DNA of 64,000 nucleotides from Actinomycetota bacterium (GTDB lineage: Bacteria > Actinomycetota > Acidimicrobiia > Acidimicrobiales > AC-14). Below the pieces are notes generated by a model. It was given only the letters and a program-made list of their open reading frames with translations. It searched no databases and was not told where the DNA came from. Within the stretch, counting starts at the first letter, position 1, and every line of letters begins with the position of its first letter. Of the stretch, positions 45,918 to 55,085 are shown in pieces. The stretch covers positions 19,002 to 83,001 of the forward strand of contig JBFMCT010000012.1 of NCBI GenBank assembly GCA_040754375.1, written 5' to 3'. The position numbers were made by a program, and so were the translations under genes.

Positions 45918-46703
45918 GTGCCAGCCGGCGCCGTCCACCCTGCGGCCCGGGGGTTCGACTCCAGCGCCGACGCCTACGAACGGGGCCGGCCCACCTACCC
46001 CCGGGCCGCGGCCGACGAACTGGTGGCCCGCCTGGGCCTGGCGCCGGGGTGCTCGGTCGTCGACGTGGCCGCGGGCACGGGCAAGCTGACCCGTTCGCTG
46101 GTGGGCCGGGGCCTGCGGGTGGTGGCCGTCGAGCCGTCGGGCCCCATGCGCGACCAGCTCAGGGCCTGGGCCGGGAGCGAGGTCGAAGTGCTCCACGGGG
46201 TGGCCGAGGCCCTGCCCGTGCCCAGCGGCTCGGTCGACGCCCTCGTGGCCGGCCAGGCCTTCCACTGGTTCGACGGCCAACGGGCCCTGGCCGAGGCCCA
46301 TCGCGTGCTGCGCCCCGGCGGCGGGCTGGGCCTGCTGTGGAACGTGCGCGACCGGTCGGTGGGGTGGGTCGACCGGCTGGCGGAGATGACCGAGCCATAC
46401 CGGGTGGGGGTGCCCACCTACCGCGACGGGCGGTGGCGGGCGGCCTTCGAGCACACGGCCCTGTTCACCCCCATCGAGCACCTCCGGTTCCCCCACGAGC
46501 ACGAGGTCGACGCCGCCACCTTGGTCGATCGCATGGCCTCCATCAGCTGGATCGCCAACCTGCCCCACGGGGAACGGGAGGACCTGCTGGCCCGCGTCCG
46601 GGACTTGGTGGCGGGCCTAGGTGACCGGTTCCCGGTCCCCTACTACACCGACCTCTGGTGGTGCCGGTCCCTCCCCGACGTTCCGGCTTCTAGGGCCGGG
46701 TGA
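45918..46703 (+). CDS. Class I SAM-dependent methyltransferase (UbiE/Coq5-like)
   Basis: A 261-residue methyltransferase with N-terminal DAYERGRPTYP, motif I VVDVAAGTGKLTRSL, AVEPSGPMRDQL, HGVAEALPVPSGSVDALVAGQAFHWF and HRVLRPGGGLGLLWN. The YERGRPxYP and GQAFHWFD patterns are those of a large actinobacterial small-molecule methyltransferase family. GTG 45918 is five bases after the preceding gene, so likely one operon. Confidence 0.88.
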   Translation: MPAGAVHPAARGFDSSADAYERGRPTYPRAAADELVARLGLAPGCSVVDVAAGTGKLTRSLVGRGLRVVAVEPSGPMRDQLRAWAGSEVEVLHGVAEALPVPSGSVDALVAGQAFHWFDGQRALAEAHRVLRPGGGLGLLWNVRDRSVGWVDRLAEMTEPYRVGVPTYRDGRWRAAFEHTALFTPIEHLRFPHEHEVDAATLVDRMASISWIANLPHGEREDLLARVRDLVAGLGDRFPVPYYTDLWWCRSLPDVPASRAG

Positions 46704-46980
46704 GCCGGGCGGCGGCCGTCTCGGCGTGGAGAACCTCGGCCCAAGCGGCGACCACCAGCGGCTCCCGTAGGGCGACCGCGTACTCGGCCTTGCTGCGCTC
46801 GCTGGCGAGGGTTGCGACCGCTCGAAGGGGCCCACGCCCAGGCTGCTGTAAGCCCGGTACCAGCACGACTCCGGCGACCACGACAGCCCGACGACCGTAG
46901 ACCTCCCGTTCGGCAACTGCACAGAACGTACGTTGAGGACGGGACCTGATGTACGTTTGGGACGTGGACGTGGCTGTCAC
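46690..46980 (-). CDS. Doubtful 96-residue reading frame, possible gene remnant
   Basis: A minus-strand frame overlapping the toxin-antitoxin promoter. Its 3' half has gene-like codon usage (VATLASERSKAEYAVALREPLVVAAWAEVLHAETAAARL), but the 5' half does not. It contains a TTA codon and no clear ribosome site. It may be a decayed gene left by turnover at the toxin-antitoxin locus. The surrounding 46704-46948 gap holds nothing else. Confidence 0.25.
   Translation of the reverse strand: MTATSTSQTYIRSRPQRTFCAVAEREVYGRRAVVVAGVVLVPGLQQPGRGPLRAVATLASERSKAEYAVALREPLVVAAWAEVLHAETAAARLTRP
46925..46957 (+). promoter_or_regulatory. Probable antitoxin operator
   Basis: The perfect palindrome AACGTACGTT (46925-46934) and a second half-site GTACGTT (46951-46957) repeat the same 7-mer 23 bases apart, immediately before and across the antitoxin start. 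Paired sites two helical turns apart are typical for autoregulation by Phd/VapB antitoxins. Confidence 0.5.
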
Positions 46981-47227
46981 CGAGTTGCGGGCTCACTTGA
47001 GCGAGTGGATCGAGAGGGCGCGTGGGGGCGAGGAGGTGGTGATCACCGAGCGGGGGTCGCCGGTGGCCCGGCTGGTGGGCGTGGGCGCCGGCACCGTCCT
47101 CGATCGGTTGGCGGCCGAAGGGGTGATCGCCCCGCCAGGCCGTCCTGATCGGCCGCGGGCGTCGGGCCGGCCCCGGCCCCGGTCGGCCGGGTCGCTGTCC
47201 GAGGCGGTGAGCGAGCAGCGCCACTGA
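46949..47227 (+). CDS. Phd/YefM-type antitoxin (VapB partner)
   Basis: The N-terminal DNA-binding domain has the Phd/YefM pattern VAVTELRAHLSEWIERARGGEEVVITERGSP-VARL. The C-terminal half is Arg/Pro-rich and probably disordered until it binds the toxin. It neutralises the PIN toxin one base downstream. ATG 46949 overlaps the operator half-site, so GTG 46964 or 46970 (starting at VDVAVTEL) may be the true start. Confidence 0.85.
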   Translation: MYVWDVDVAVTELRAHLSEWIERARGGEEVVITERGSPVARLVGVGAGTVLDRLAAEGVIAPPGRPDRPRASGRPRPRSAGSLSEAVSEQRH

Positions 47228-47228
47228 A

Positions 47229-47672
47229 GTGGCGCTCGTCTACTTCGACGCCAGCGCCCTCGTGAAGCTGGTCGTGGAGGAGGAGGGGAGCGCGCTGGCC
47301 GCCGCACTCTGGGACGGCTGCGACGCCGCCCTGTCGAGCCGGCTGGCGTACGTCGAGGTGCGGGCCGCGCTGGCCGCCGCCCGGCGATCGGGGAGCCTCG
47401 ACGCTCGGGGCCTCGAGGACGCCGAGGGGTCGTGGGCGGGCTACTGGGAGGCCGTCCGGCCCGTGGAGCTGACCGAGGCCGTCCAGCGCCGCGCCGGGGA
47501 CCTCGCGTTCACCCACTCCCTCAGGGGTGCCGATGCGCTCCATCTGGCCAGTGCGCTGGCCGTCGGGGCCGCCGAGCTCGTCGTGGCCGTGTGGGACCGG
47601 CGCCTCCACGCCGGCGCTCTGGCCGCCGGACTGGCCGTGGCCCCGGCCACCGTGGCCGGGGGCGGTCGGTAA
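47229..47672 (+). CDS. vapC: VapC-type PIN-domain ribonuclease toxin
   Basis: A 147-residue PIN ribonuclease of a type II toxin-antitoxin module. The acidic site is complete: D7 (YFDASALVKL), E43 (AYVEV), D102 (GADALHL) and D123 (VWDRRL). Targets of the family are tRNAs or rRNA. The GTG lies one base after the antitoxin stop, the usual coupling. Its TAA overlaps the ATG of the flavin reductase gene, which is unrelated in function. Confidence 0.92.
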   Translation: MALVYFDASALVKLVVEEEGSALAAALWDGCDAALSSRLAYVEVRAALAAARRSGSLDARGLEDAEGSWAGYWEAVRPVELTEAVQRRAGDLAFTHSLRGADALHLASALAVGAAELVVAVWDRRLHAGALAAGLAVAPATVAGGGR

Positions 47673-48259
47673 TGTGGCCCCGAGTGGCGAACAACCGGAG
47701 CAGGGGACCGACGGGCCAGGCGGCGGCCGCCACGTCCCCGCTCGGCGGCCCGGGTGGCCCGGGTGGGCCGGGTGGGGTGCGGGCGCCGTTCGACCAGGCC
47801 CGTTACCGGTCGGTGCTGGGCCACTACGCCACCGGGGTGACGGTGGTGGCGGCGGTCGAGGGCGGCCAGCCCATCGGGTTGTCGGTGAACTCGTTCACGT
47901 CGGTGTCCCTCGACCCGCCGCTGGTCTCGTTCTGCGCGGCCAAGGGTTCGTCGAGCTGGCCCCGGATCCGGGCCGCGGGCTCGTTCTCGGTAAACGTGCT
48001 GGCCGAGGACCAGGAGGTGCTGAGCCGGGTCTTCGCCACCCGAGGCGCGGACAAGTTCGCCGGGGTGCGGTGGCGGCCCGCGCCCTCGGGTGCCCCCCTC
48101 ATCGAGGGGACGCTGGCCTGGGTGGAGGCTACGGTCGAGGCCGAGTACGAAGCCGGTGACCACGTGCTCGTGGTCGGCCGGGTCAGCGACCTGGACGTGG
48201 CCGGCGAAGGCCGTCCGCTCATCTACTACCGGGGGGGATATGGCCGGTTCGAGCCCTGA
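47672..48259 (+). CDS. Flavin reductase-like FMN-binding protein
   Basis: A split-barrel flavin reductase of 195 residues. FDQARYRSVLGHYATGVTVVAA, LSVNSFTSVSLDPPLVSFC, GSFSVNVLAEDQ and GDHVLVVGRVSDL are family signatures of the reductase component of two-component monooxygenases (HpaC/NtaB). A GGPGGPGGPGG run precedes the domain. The start is ATG 47672 or GTG 47684. No oxygenase partner is adjacent, so the role is open. Confidence 0.88.
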   Translation: MWPRVANNRSRGPTGQAAAATSPLGGPGGPGGPGGVRAPFDQARYRSVLGHYATGVTVVAAVEGGQPIGLSVNSFTSVSLDPPLVSFCAAKGSSSWPRIRAAGSFSVNVLAEDQEVLSRVFATRGADKFAGVRWRPAPSGAPLIEGTLAWVEATVEAEYEAGDHVLVVGRVSDLDVAGEGRPLIYYRGGYGRFEP

Positions 48260-48260
48260 G

Positions 48261-48797
48261 GTGTCGCCGTCGCCGGTGATCGCCGGTGTGACGGTGGTGC
48301 GGCCCCTCAGCCACGCCGACGACCGGGGCCGGTTCACCGAGACGTACCGGCGGTCGTGGTTCCCCGAGGGCCGCGAGATGGTGCAGGGCAACTGTTCGGA
48401 CAAGACGGCCGGCAGCTTGGTCGGGGTCCACTACCACCTGCACCAGGCCGACTACTGGTATGTCACCCGGGGCACGGCTCGGGTGGTGCTCCACGACCTG
48501 CGGGAAGGGTCGCCGACCGAGGGCGCCACCCTGGCCTTCGACATGAGCCGGGGCGGGACTGACGACATCGGGGTCTACATCCCCCCCGGCGTGGGCCACG
48601 GCTTCGCGGCCCTGACCGACCTCACCCTGACCTACCTGGTCGACGGGTACTACGACCCCGACGACGAGCTGGGCGTGCGCTGGGACGACCCCGCTCTGGG
48701 CGCCCACTGGGGCGTGACCGACCCGGTCATCTCCCGCCGCGACGAGCTCAACCCCCTCCGAGCCGACATCGCCCCAGACCGCCGCCCGGCGTTCTAA
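48261..48797 (+). CDS. dTDP-4-dehydrorhamnose 3,5-epimerase-like (RmlC family) protein
   Basis: A cupin-type epimerase of 178 residues. DDRGRFTETYRRSWFP, QGNCSDKTAGSLVGVHYHL (catalytic His region), YWYVTRGTARVVLHDLR and PPGVGHGFAAL match RmlC. The other dTDP-rhamnose genes are not nearby, so it may be a sugar epimerase of another pathway. GTG 48261 immediately follows the previous stop. The stop overlaps that of the convergent thioredoxin gene. Confidence 0.85.
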   Translation: MSPSPVIAGVTVVRPLSHADDRGRFTETYRRSWFPEGREMVQGNCSDKTAGSLVGVHYHLHQADYWYVTRGTARVVLHDLREGSPTEGATLAFDMSRGGTDDIGVYIPPGVGHGFAALTDLTLTYLVDGYYDPDDELGVRWDDPALGAHWGVTDPVISRRDELNPLRADIAPDRRPAF

Positions 48798-49198
48798 CCG
48801 AGCGGGACGAAGGCGTCGGGGTCGGCCATCCAGCGGTCGACGGCGTCGGCTCCGACGAGCCGGGCCTGCACCCGGCCGTGGCGGTCGGCCAGCAGGGCGG
48901 TAGGGGCGCTGCGCACCGACATGGCCCCGGCCAGGTCGGCCTGGCGGGTGGCGTCGACCGTCACCAGCCGGGCGCCGGGGTCGGCAGCCCGCAGGCGCTG
49001 CTCGACCGGCCCGCACAGGGCGCAGTAGGGCGTGGTGAACAGGACCCACGTGCGCTCGGCCCCGGCCAGCAGGGCGGACGGCAGGGGAGGGTGAGCGGAG
49101 GGGCCGGCCTGTAGGGCGCGCTGGCGGGCCCGCCACATGACGGGGGCCACGGCGAACAGGGCCAGGAGGGCGATCACGATCGCGAGGCGGGTGGCCAC
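48794..49198 (-). CDS. Membrane-anchored thioredoxin-like protein
   Basis: A 134-residue protein with one N-terminal transmembrane segment (LAIVIALLALFAVAPVMW) and an extracytoplasmic thioredoxin-like domain. The active site is PYCALCG (CxxC) and the cis-Pro segment SVRSAPTALL. It is likely to form or exchange disulfides outside the membrane. It follows the DUF4395 gene by three bases, a frequent actinobacterial pair. Confidence 0.85.
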   Translation of the reverse strand: MATRLAIVIALLALFAVAPVMWRARQRALQAGPSAHPPLPSALLAGAERTWVLFTTPYCALCGPVEQRLRAADPGARLVTVDATRQADLAGAMSVRSAPTALLADRHGRVQARLVGADAVDRWMADPDAFVPLG

Positions 49199-49201
49199 CG
49201 G

Positions 49202-49645
49202 TCAGCCCGCCAACTGGATCTTGCGGCGCCGGGCGAACAGGAGCCAGATCTCGCAGCCCACGCACAGGCCGGTGGCCGCGGCCAGGCCGGCCAGGGCGGC
49301 CACCACCAGGGCCAGCGCCCAACCCGCACCTGGTGCTCCGGCCAGGAAGGCCACCGACGCAGCCACCAGGAACAGCACGCCCACGGCCGCCGCGAAGCGG
49401 GGCGGGCGGGGGTCCTCCATGTGCGCGGGCGGGCTCAGGCGGGGCCGGACCACGCTGGAGTACAGCCGCAGGAACGGCCCGTACTGCGGGCCGAAGGCGG
49501 CCCCCAGGAACAGCACCGCAGCGAACAGGGGGACGACGGCCCGGAAGTCGGCCAGGAAGCCGGCCAGCAGTGCGACGGTTAGCACGGCCTGGTTGAACCG
49601 CGGGCCGCGCGGGTCGATCGGCCGGGGAGGCGGGCTGGCTGCCAT
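49202..49645 (-). CDS. DUF4395 integral membrane protein
   Basis: A 147-residue membrane protein. RFNQAVLTVALLAGFL and FGPQYGPFLRLYSSVVRP are DUF4395 signatures, and the C-terminus has GLCVGCEIW with two cysteines facing a likely membrane edge. The pairing with a thioredoxin suggests an electron- or disulfide-transfer role for this Cys pair; this is inference. Confidence 0.85.
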   Translation of the reverse strand: MAASPPPRPIDPRGPRFNQAVLTVALLAGFLADFRAVVPLFAAVLFLGAAFGPQYGPFLRLYSSVVRPRLSPPAHMEDPRPPRFAAAVGVLFLVAASVAFLAGAPGAGWALALVVAALAGLAAATGLCVGCEIWLLFARRRKIQLAG

Positions 49646-49708
49646 CGTCGGACAGTCTAAACCCGACTGGGCCGGTCAGCATTCCGATCTCGGCAATACG
49701 CTGCCCGG

Positions 49709-50065
49709 GTGCTCGCGGGAAAGGTGGCGGTGGTGCCGCTGGGGGGGCCGTGGGCCCCGGCCGTGGCCCGGCGCCTGGCCGCCGAAGGGGCGACCGTCGT
49801 GCTGGTGGTCACCGGCCCCGAGGCCGCCGAGGCCGGCCGGCTGGCGGCCGAGATCGAGGCCGCGGGCTCCGGCCGGCCCGCGGTGTTCGTGGGGGACGGC
49901 CCGGTCCACGGCGCCGATGTCGCGCCCGGCGCGGGCCCGGTCCCCGGCGCCGGCCCTGGCGCCAGCGGTCGCGGTGGGGGGGACGGGCTCGACGGGCTGG
50001 TGGAGATGCTGACCGAGCTGTTCGGTGGGGGCGGGGGAGCGGCCCGGCCCGGTGTCAGTTCTTGA
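49709..50065 (+). CDS. Truncated SDR/Rossmann-like protein
   Basis: Only the first part of a short-chain dehydrogenase fold is present: VAVVPLGGPWAPAVARRLAAEGATVVLVV (nucleotide-binding beta-alpha-beta with a degenerate Gly motif). A Gly/Pro-rich tail follows and ends at residue 118. The catalytic YxxxK region is missing. It may be a remnant or a small non-catalytic protein. Its 3' end overlaps the convergent rsgA by 11 bases. Confidence 0.5.
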   Translation: MLAGKVAVVPLGGPWAPAVARRLAAEGATVVLVVTGPEAAEAGRLAAEIEAAGSGRPAVFVGDGPVHGADVAPGAGPVPGAGPGASGRGGGDGLDGLVEMLTELFGGGGGAARPGVSS

Positions 50066-51071
50066 AGTGGCGGCGGTAGGACTTGCCGAGGATGCGGGCT
50101 CGGCGCCGGGCCTCGGCCGGGTCGACGCCCGCCGACAGGTGACGCCAGTTGCGCAGGCGGTCCTCGTCGACCTGCCCGACGACGGCGCAGCCCGGTTCGG
50201 CGGCGTGGCGGCAGTCGCGGAACCGGCAGCCGGCGGCCAGCTCGTCGATGTCGGCGAAGGCGGCAGCCACGCCCTGGTCGACCTCCCACACGGCCAAGGC
50301 CCGCAGGCCCGGGGTGTCGATGATCACCCCTCCGTTGTCGAGGACCAGCATGTGGCGGTCCGAGGTGGTGTGCCGCCCCTTGCGGTCGCCGTCGCGGACA
50401 TCCCCGGTGGCGGCCACCTCCGAGCCCGCCAGCCAGTTGGTGAGGGTGGACTTGCCCGCCCCTGACGGGCCCACGAGAACGGCCGTACGCACGGCCACCC
50501 CGCCTCCGGTCGCGTCCCCGGACAGGGCCGCGGCCACGGCCGCCGTCCCCTCACCGGTGAGGCCGTTCACGACGAAGACGTCGGCACCGGGGGCGGCCGA
50601 GCGCACGAGCGCCACCTGCTCGGCCAGGTCGGGGCATCGGTCGGGCTTGGTCAGCACCACCGCGGCCACGGCGCCGCTGTCCCAGGCCACCGCCAGCGTG
50701 CGTTCCAGGCGGCGCAGGTTCACGGCTGGGTCGAGGGCGGCCACGACCAGGACGAGGTCGACGTTGGCCGCCAACACCTGAGCCACCGGGCGCCCGGGGT
50801 CGCGCCGCACCAGGGCCGAGGTGCGCTCCAGCACGGCGGCGACCCGTTCGCCGTCGAGGGCCACCCAGTCGCCGGGCGCGGGCCGGCCCCGTTCGTTGAC
50901 CAGGGCGGCGCCTGCGAAGGCGGCCCGTTCCCCCGACGCGGTGGCCACCCGGACCCGTTCGCGGCTGGACTGGACGACCCGGCCGGGCACGAGGCCGGCC
51001 CGCTCGTGGGGGGCGAACAAGCGAGAGAGACGGCTGTCCCAGCCGAGGCGGGACAGGACGGGATCGTTCAA
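50055..51071 (-). CDS. rsgA: Small ribosomal subunit biogenesis GTPase RsgA
   Basis: A circularly permuted GTPase in late 30S assembly, 338 residues. Order: OB-fold (GDWVALDG), then G4 TKPD, G1 GPSGAGKS (about residues 200-207), G2 around DRKGRHTT, and G3 DTPG. The C-terminal zinc site is [17 protein letters not shown] 51071 gives the family length; the longer frame upstream overlaps the divergent hut promoter. The start has no strong ribosome site. Confidence 0.92.
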   Translation of the reverse strand: MNDPVLSRLGWDSRLSRLFAPHERAGLVPGRVVQSSRERVRVATASGERAAFAGAALVNERGRPAPGDWVALDGERVAAVLERTSALVRRDPGRPVAQVLAANVDLVLVVAALDPAVNLRRLERTLAVAWDSGAVAAVVLTKPDRCPDLAEQVALVRSAAPGADVFVVNGLTGEGTAAVAAALSGDATGGGVAVRTAVLVGPSGAGKSTLTNWLAGSEVAATGDVRDGDRKGRHTTSDRHMLVLDNGGVIIDTPGLRALAVWEVDQGVAAAFADIDELAAGCRFRDCRHAAEPGCAVVGQVDEDRLRNWRHLSAGVDPAEARRRARILGKSYRRHFKN

Positions 51072-51109
51072 CTGAGGAGCTTTCCGGGAAAGGCCCCGTG
51101 GACGGGCCG

Positions 51110-51166
51110 GCAGGCCGCACGGCCTGCGCCGGGTACCAAGGGTACCGGCCGGTCCCCGCGTACGCT
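51110..51166 (+). promoter_or_regulatory. Candidate hut operon promoter and operators
   Basis: The rsgA/amidotransferase gap contains the inverted repeat GCAGGCCG (51110-51117) and CGGCCTGC (51120-51127), and two GGTACC palindromes (51132-51137 and 51141-51146). A TACGCT -10-like hexamer (51161-51166) lies nine bases before the ATG. Repressor control of a catabolic operon would fit; no hutC gene is in the window. Confidence 0.4.
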
Positions 51167-51174
51167 CTGGTTCG

Positions 51175-51918
51175 ATGAAACCGGTAATCGGCATATCCGC
51201 CTTCCCCCGGGTGGTGGAGACGGTCACGGGGGCGACCCTGCTGCACACCGCCTCGCGCCACTACGTCGAGTGCGTGGTGCGGGCCGGCGGGTTGCCGGTG
51301 GTGCTGCCCGTCGTCGACCCCGACGACGTGGCCGGCACCCTGGCCGTCGTACACGGGCTGCTGGTCACGGGCGGGGGCGACGTGGCGCCGTCGCGCTACA
51401 AGGCCCAGCCCACGGCCGACACCCGGGGCGTCGACCCGGCTCGGGACGCCTTCGACTTCGCCCTGCTCCACGAGGCCATCCGCACCGAGGTGCCGGTGCT
51501 GGCCACCTGCCGGGGCATGCAGGTGCTCAACGTGGCCCTGGGCGGTTCGCTGGTCCAGCACGTGCCGACGGCCACCGGTCACAACCACGACCACATCCAC
51601 GACTGGCACCAGGGTTCGCACCCGGTGAAGATCGAGCCCGACAGCCACCTGGCCGAGGCCCTGGGCAGCACCGAGCTGGTGGTCAACTCGCTCCACCATC
51701 AGGCCGTGCTCGAACCAGCACCCGGCACCCGGGCGGTGGCGTGGGCCGAGGACGGCACGGTCGAGGCCGTCGAGTTGCCGGGCAGCCCCCACGTGGTGGC
51801 CGTGCAGTGGCACCCCGAGCTACTGGAGGACTACCCCGAGCAGCAGGGCCTGTTCCGCCAGCTCGTGGAGCAGGCGGCCGAGGTGGCCAAGGCCCGCCGC
51901 CCCCCGGCCGGGGGCTGA
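51175..51918 (+). CDS. Class-I glutamine amidotransferase-like hydrolase (peptidase C26, PuuD-like)
   Basis: A 247-residue gamma-glutamyl hydrolase-type protein. The nucleophile Cys is in ATCRGMQ, the His and Glu in QWHPE, and [14 protein letters not shown] is also diagnostic. PuuD relatives cleave gamma-glutamyl-gamma-aminobutyrate. Its stop directly abuts the hutH ATG, so it is the first gene of the hut operon. In that context it may act on a gamma-glutamyl derivative or formimino compound; this is inference. Confidence 0.85.
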   Translation: MKPVIGISAFPRVVETVTGATLLHTASRHYVECVVRAGGLPVVLPVVDPDDVAGTLAVVHGLLVTGGGDVAPSRYKAQPTADTRGVDPARDAFDFALLHEAIRTEVPVLATCRGMQVLNVALGGSLVQHVPTATGHNHDHIHDWHQGSHPVKIEPDSHLAEALGSTELVVNSLHHQAVLEPAPGTRAVAWAEDGTVEAVELPGSPHVVAVQWHPELLEDYPEQQGLFRQLVEQAAEVAKARRPPAGG

Positions 51919-53436
51919 ATGGTCGTACTCGGCCCCTGGCCCCTCTCGGTCCCCGAGGTGGTGGCGGTGGCCCGGGACCACGAGCCCGTCGAGGTATCAC
52001 CCGAGGTGGAGCCGGCCATGGCGGGCGCGGGCCAGGCAGTGTCCGAGGCCGTGGCCGGGGGCCGCACCTTCTACGGCGTCACCACCGGGTTCGGGGCCTT
52101 GGCGGCCACCAGGGTGGCGCCCGAGCAGGCCGCCCGGGTGCAGTACGCCCTCGTCCAGAGCCACGCCGCCGGCATGGGCCGCGACATCGACGGCGAGGTG
52201 GTGCGGGCCATGCAGCTCCTGAAGGCCCGCACGCTGGCTGCCGGCCGCTCGGGCGTGCGCCCCGCGCTGGTACAGGCCATCGCCGACCTGCTCAACGCGG
52301 GAGTCACGCCCGCCGTGCCCGAGATGGGGTCGCTGGGCGCCTCGGGAGATCTCGCCCCCCTGGCCCACGCCGCCCTCGTGCTCATGGGCAGCGGCTGGGT
52401 AACCGACGGCCGGGGCGGGCGGGCCGACGCCGGTCCCGCCTTGGCGGCCGCCGGCCTGGCCCCGGTCACCCTCGGCCCCAAGGAGGGCTTGGCCCTCATC
52501 AACGGGACCGAAGGCATGCTGGCCCACCTGTGCCTGGCCCTGGCCGACCTCGACGTGCTGCTGCCCACGCTGGACGTCACGTGCGCGCTGAGCGTGGAGG
52601 CCCTGCGGGCGACCGACGCCCCGTTCGCCGAGAAGGCCCACGAACTGCGGCCGCATCCCGGCCAGCGGGCCAGTGCCGCCAACCTGCGGGCCCTGCTGGC
52701 GGGCTCGCCGGTGGTGGCCTCCCACCGCAACCTCGACCACGCCGTCCAGGACGCCTACTCGTTGCGCTGTGCCCCCCAGGTACACGGGGCCTGCCGCGAC
52801 GTCGTGGCCTGGGCCCGTTCGGTCGTCGACGTCGAGCTGGGTTCGGTCACCGACAACCCGGTGGTCCTCGACGACGGCACGGTGATGTCCACCGGCAACT
52901 TCCACGGCCAGCCCCTGGCCTTCGCCGCCGACTTCTTGGCCATCGCCCTGGCCGACGTGGCCTCGATCGCGGAGCGGCGTGTCGACCGACTAATGGACCC
53001 GGCCCGCTCCGACGGGCTGCCCCCGTTCCTGGCCCCCGAGGCGGGCGTGAACTCGGGTTTCATGCTGGCCCACTACACGGCCGCCGCCCTCGTCAACCGC
53101 CTCCGGGGCCATGCCTCCCCGTCGTCGTGCGACTCGGTGCCCACCAGCGCCGGCCAGGAAGACCACGTGTCGATGGGCTGGAACGGCTGCCTGTCGCTGC
53201 GGTTGGCCGTGGCCGATGCCATGCGGGTGGCGGCCGTCGAGCTGGTGTGCGCGGCCGAGGCGGTCGAGTTGCGGGGCATCCCCCCGGCCCGGGCCACCGG
53301 GGCCGCCCTGGCCGCCCTACGCCGGCGGGTGCCCCGGATGGACGCCGACCGCTTCCTGGCCCCCGACCTGGCCGCCGCCGAGGACCTGGTCCGCAGCGGG
53401 GCTCTGCTGCGGGCCGTGCCCGTGGACCTGCGGTGA
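51919..53436 (+). CDS. hutH: Histidine ammonia-lyase
   Basis: First step of histidine degradation: histidine to trans-urocanate and ammonia. The 505-residue enzyme has the MIO-forming ASG at residues 141-143 ([14 protein letters not shown]), YGVTTGFG near the N-terminus, NGTEGM and [14 protein letters not shown]. The last three bases overlap the hutU start (GTGA). The gene order is that of a complete pathway. Confidence 0.96.
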   Translation: MVVLGPWPLSVPEVVAVARDHEPVEVSPEVEPAMAGAGQAVSEAVAGGRTFYGVTTGFGALAATRVAPEQAARVQYALVQSHAAGMGRDIDGEVVRAMQLLKARTLAAGRSGVRPALVQAIADLLNAGVTPAVPEMGSLGASGDLAPLAHAALVLMGSGWVTDGRGGRADAGPALAAAGLAPVTLGPKEGLALINGTEGMLAHLCLALADLDVLLPTLDVTCALSVEALRATDAPFAEKAHELRPHPGQRASAANLRALLAGSPVVASHRNLDHAVQDAYSLRCAPQVHGACRDVVAWARSVVDVELGSVTDNPVVLDDGTVMSTGNFHGQPLAFAADFLAIALADVASIAERRVDRLMDPARSDGLPPFLAPEAGVNSGFMLAHYTAAALVNRLRGHASPSSCDSVPTSAGQEDHVSMGWNGCLSLRLAVADAMRVAAVELVCAAEAVELRGIPPARATGAALAALRRRVPRMDADRFLAPDLAAAEDLVRSGALLRAVPVDLR

Positions 53437-55085
53437 GCCGGCCGCCGGTGCGCGCCCCCCGGGGGCCGGCGCGCACGTGCCGGGGCTGGGCCCAGGAGGG
53501 GGCGCTGCGCTGCCTGATGAACAACCTCGACCCCGAGGTGGCCGAGCGCCCCGAGGATCTGGTGGTCTACGGGGGCCGGGGCAAGGCGGCCCGCAACTGG
53601 GCGGCCTACGACGCCATCGTGGCCGAGCTCACCGTGTTGGGCGACGACGAGACCCTGCTCGTGCAGTCGGGCAAGCCGGTGGGCGTGTTCCGCACCCACG
53701 AAATGGCGCCCCGGGTGCTGATGGCCAACTCGTTGCTGGTGCCCGACTGGGCCACCTGGGACGAGTTCTGGCGCCTGGAGGCGATGGGCCTGACGGCCTA
53801 CGGCCAGATGACGGCCGGCTCGTGGATCTACATCGGCACCCAGGGAATCCTCCAGGGCACGTTCCAGACGTTCGCGGCCGTGGCCGAGCGCCACTTCGGT
53901 GGCACCCTGGCCGGCCGGGTCGTGCTGACCGCCGGCCTGGGTGGCATGGGCGGGGCCCAGCCCCTGGCCGTGACCATGAACGGGGGCGTGGCCCTGTGCG
54001 TCGAGGTCGACCCCGCTCGGGTCACCCGGCGGCTGTCGGAGGGTTACCTCGACGCCCGTGCCGGCTCGCTGGACGAGGCCGTGGGCCTGTGCCTGGAGGC
54101 GGCCGCCGCCCGCCGGGCTCTGTCGGTAGGGGTGGTGGCCAACGCGGCCGAGGCCCTGCCCCGCCTGCTGCACCAGGGCTTCGCGGCCGACGTCGTCACC
54201 GACCAGACGTCGGCCCACGACCCGCTCCACGGCTACGTGCCCGACGGGATCGACCTGGAGGCGGCCGCCGCCCTGCGGGCCTCCGACCCGGCCGCCTACG
54301 TGGGCCGTGCCCGTGACGCCATGGCCCGCCACTGCCAGGCCATGGTGGGCTTCCTGGGGGCCGGCTCGGTGGTGTTCGACTACGGCAACAACCTGAGGGC
54401 CGAGGCTCGGTCCGGCGGGTTCGCCGACGCCTTCGCCTACCCGGGTTTCGTCCCCGCCTACCTGCGCCCGCTGTTCTGCGAGGGTAAGGGGCCGTTCCGC
54501 TGGGTGGCCCTGTCGGGCGACCCGGCCGACATCGCGGCCACCGACCGGGCAGTGGCGGCCGCCTTCGGGGACGACGACCTGCTCCAGCGGTGGTTGGCCC
54601 TGGCCCCCGGACGGGTGCGGTTCCAGGGCCTGCCGGCCCGGATCTGCTGGCTGGGCCTGGGCGAGCGCGACCGGGCGGCCGGCCTGTTCAACGACCTCGT
54701 GCGCCGGGGCGAGGTGAGCGCGCCCATCGTCATCGGCCGTGACCACCTCGACGGCGGGTCGGTGGCCTCGCCCTACCGGGAGACCGAGGGCATGGCCGAC
54801 GGGTCGGACGCCATCGCCGACTGGCCGATCCTCAACGCCCTGCTCAACACCGCCTCAGGGGCGTCGTGGGTGGCCGTCCACCACGGCGGGGGGGTGGGCA
54901 TGGGCAAGTCTGTGCACGCCGGGGCCCAGCTAGTGGTGGACGGCACCGACGGGGCCGCCCGCCGGGCCGAGCTCATGCTGTGGAACGACCCGGCCACCGC
55001 GGTCATGCGCCACGCCGACGCCGGTTACCCCCGGGCCCGGGAGGTGGCCGCCGAGCGGGGGGTGAGGCTGCCCGGCCGTGAGTGA
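53433..55085 (+). CDS. hutU: Urocanate hydratase
   Basis: Converts urocanate to imidazolonepropionate with tightly bound NAD+. The 550-residue protein has [49 protein letters not shown] (NAD site), and [15 protein letters not shown] near the C-terminus. The first ~25 residues are Arg/Pro-rich and not family-like, so translation could begin slightly later. The GTG is within the hutH stop, and its end overlaps hutI by eight bases. Confidence 0.96.
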   Translation: MSRPPVRAPRGPARTCRGWAQEGALRCLMNNLDPEVAERPEDLVVYGGRGKAARNWAAYDAIVAELTVLGDDETLLVQSGKPVGVFRTHEMAPRVLMANSLLVPDWATWDEFWRLEAMGLTAYGQMTAGSWIYIGTQGILQGTFQTFAAVAERHFGGTLAGRVVLTAGLGGMGGAQPLAVTMNGGVALCVEVDPARVTRRLSEGYLDARAGSLDEAVGLCLEAAAARRALSVGVVANAAEALPRLLHQGFAADVVTDQTSAHDPLHGYVPDGIDLEAAAALRASDPAAYVGRARDAMARHCQAMVGFLGAGSVVFDYGNNLRAEARSGGFADAFAYPGFVPAYLRPLFCEGKGPFRWVALSGDPADIAATDRAVAAAFGDDDLLQRWLALAPGRVRFQGLPARICWLGLGERDRAAGLFNDLVRRGEVSAPIVIGRDHLDGGSVASPYRETEGMADGSDAIADWPILNALLNTASGASWVAVHHGGGVGMGKSVHAGAQLVVDGTDGAARRAELMLWNDPATAVMRHADAGYPRAREVAAERGVRLPGRE

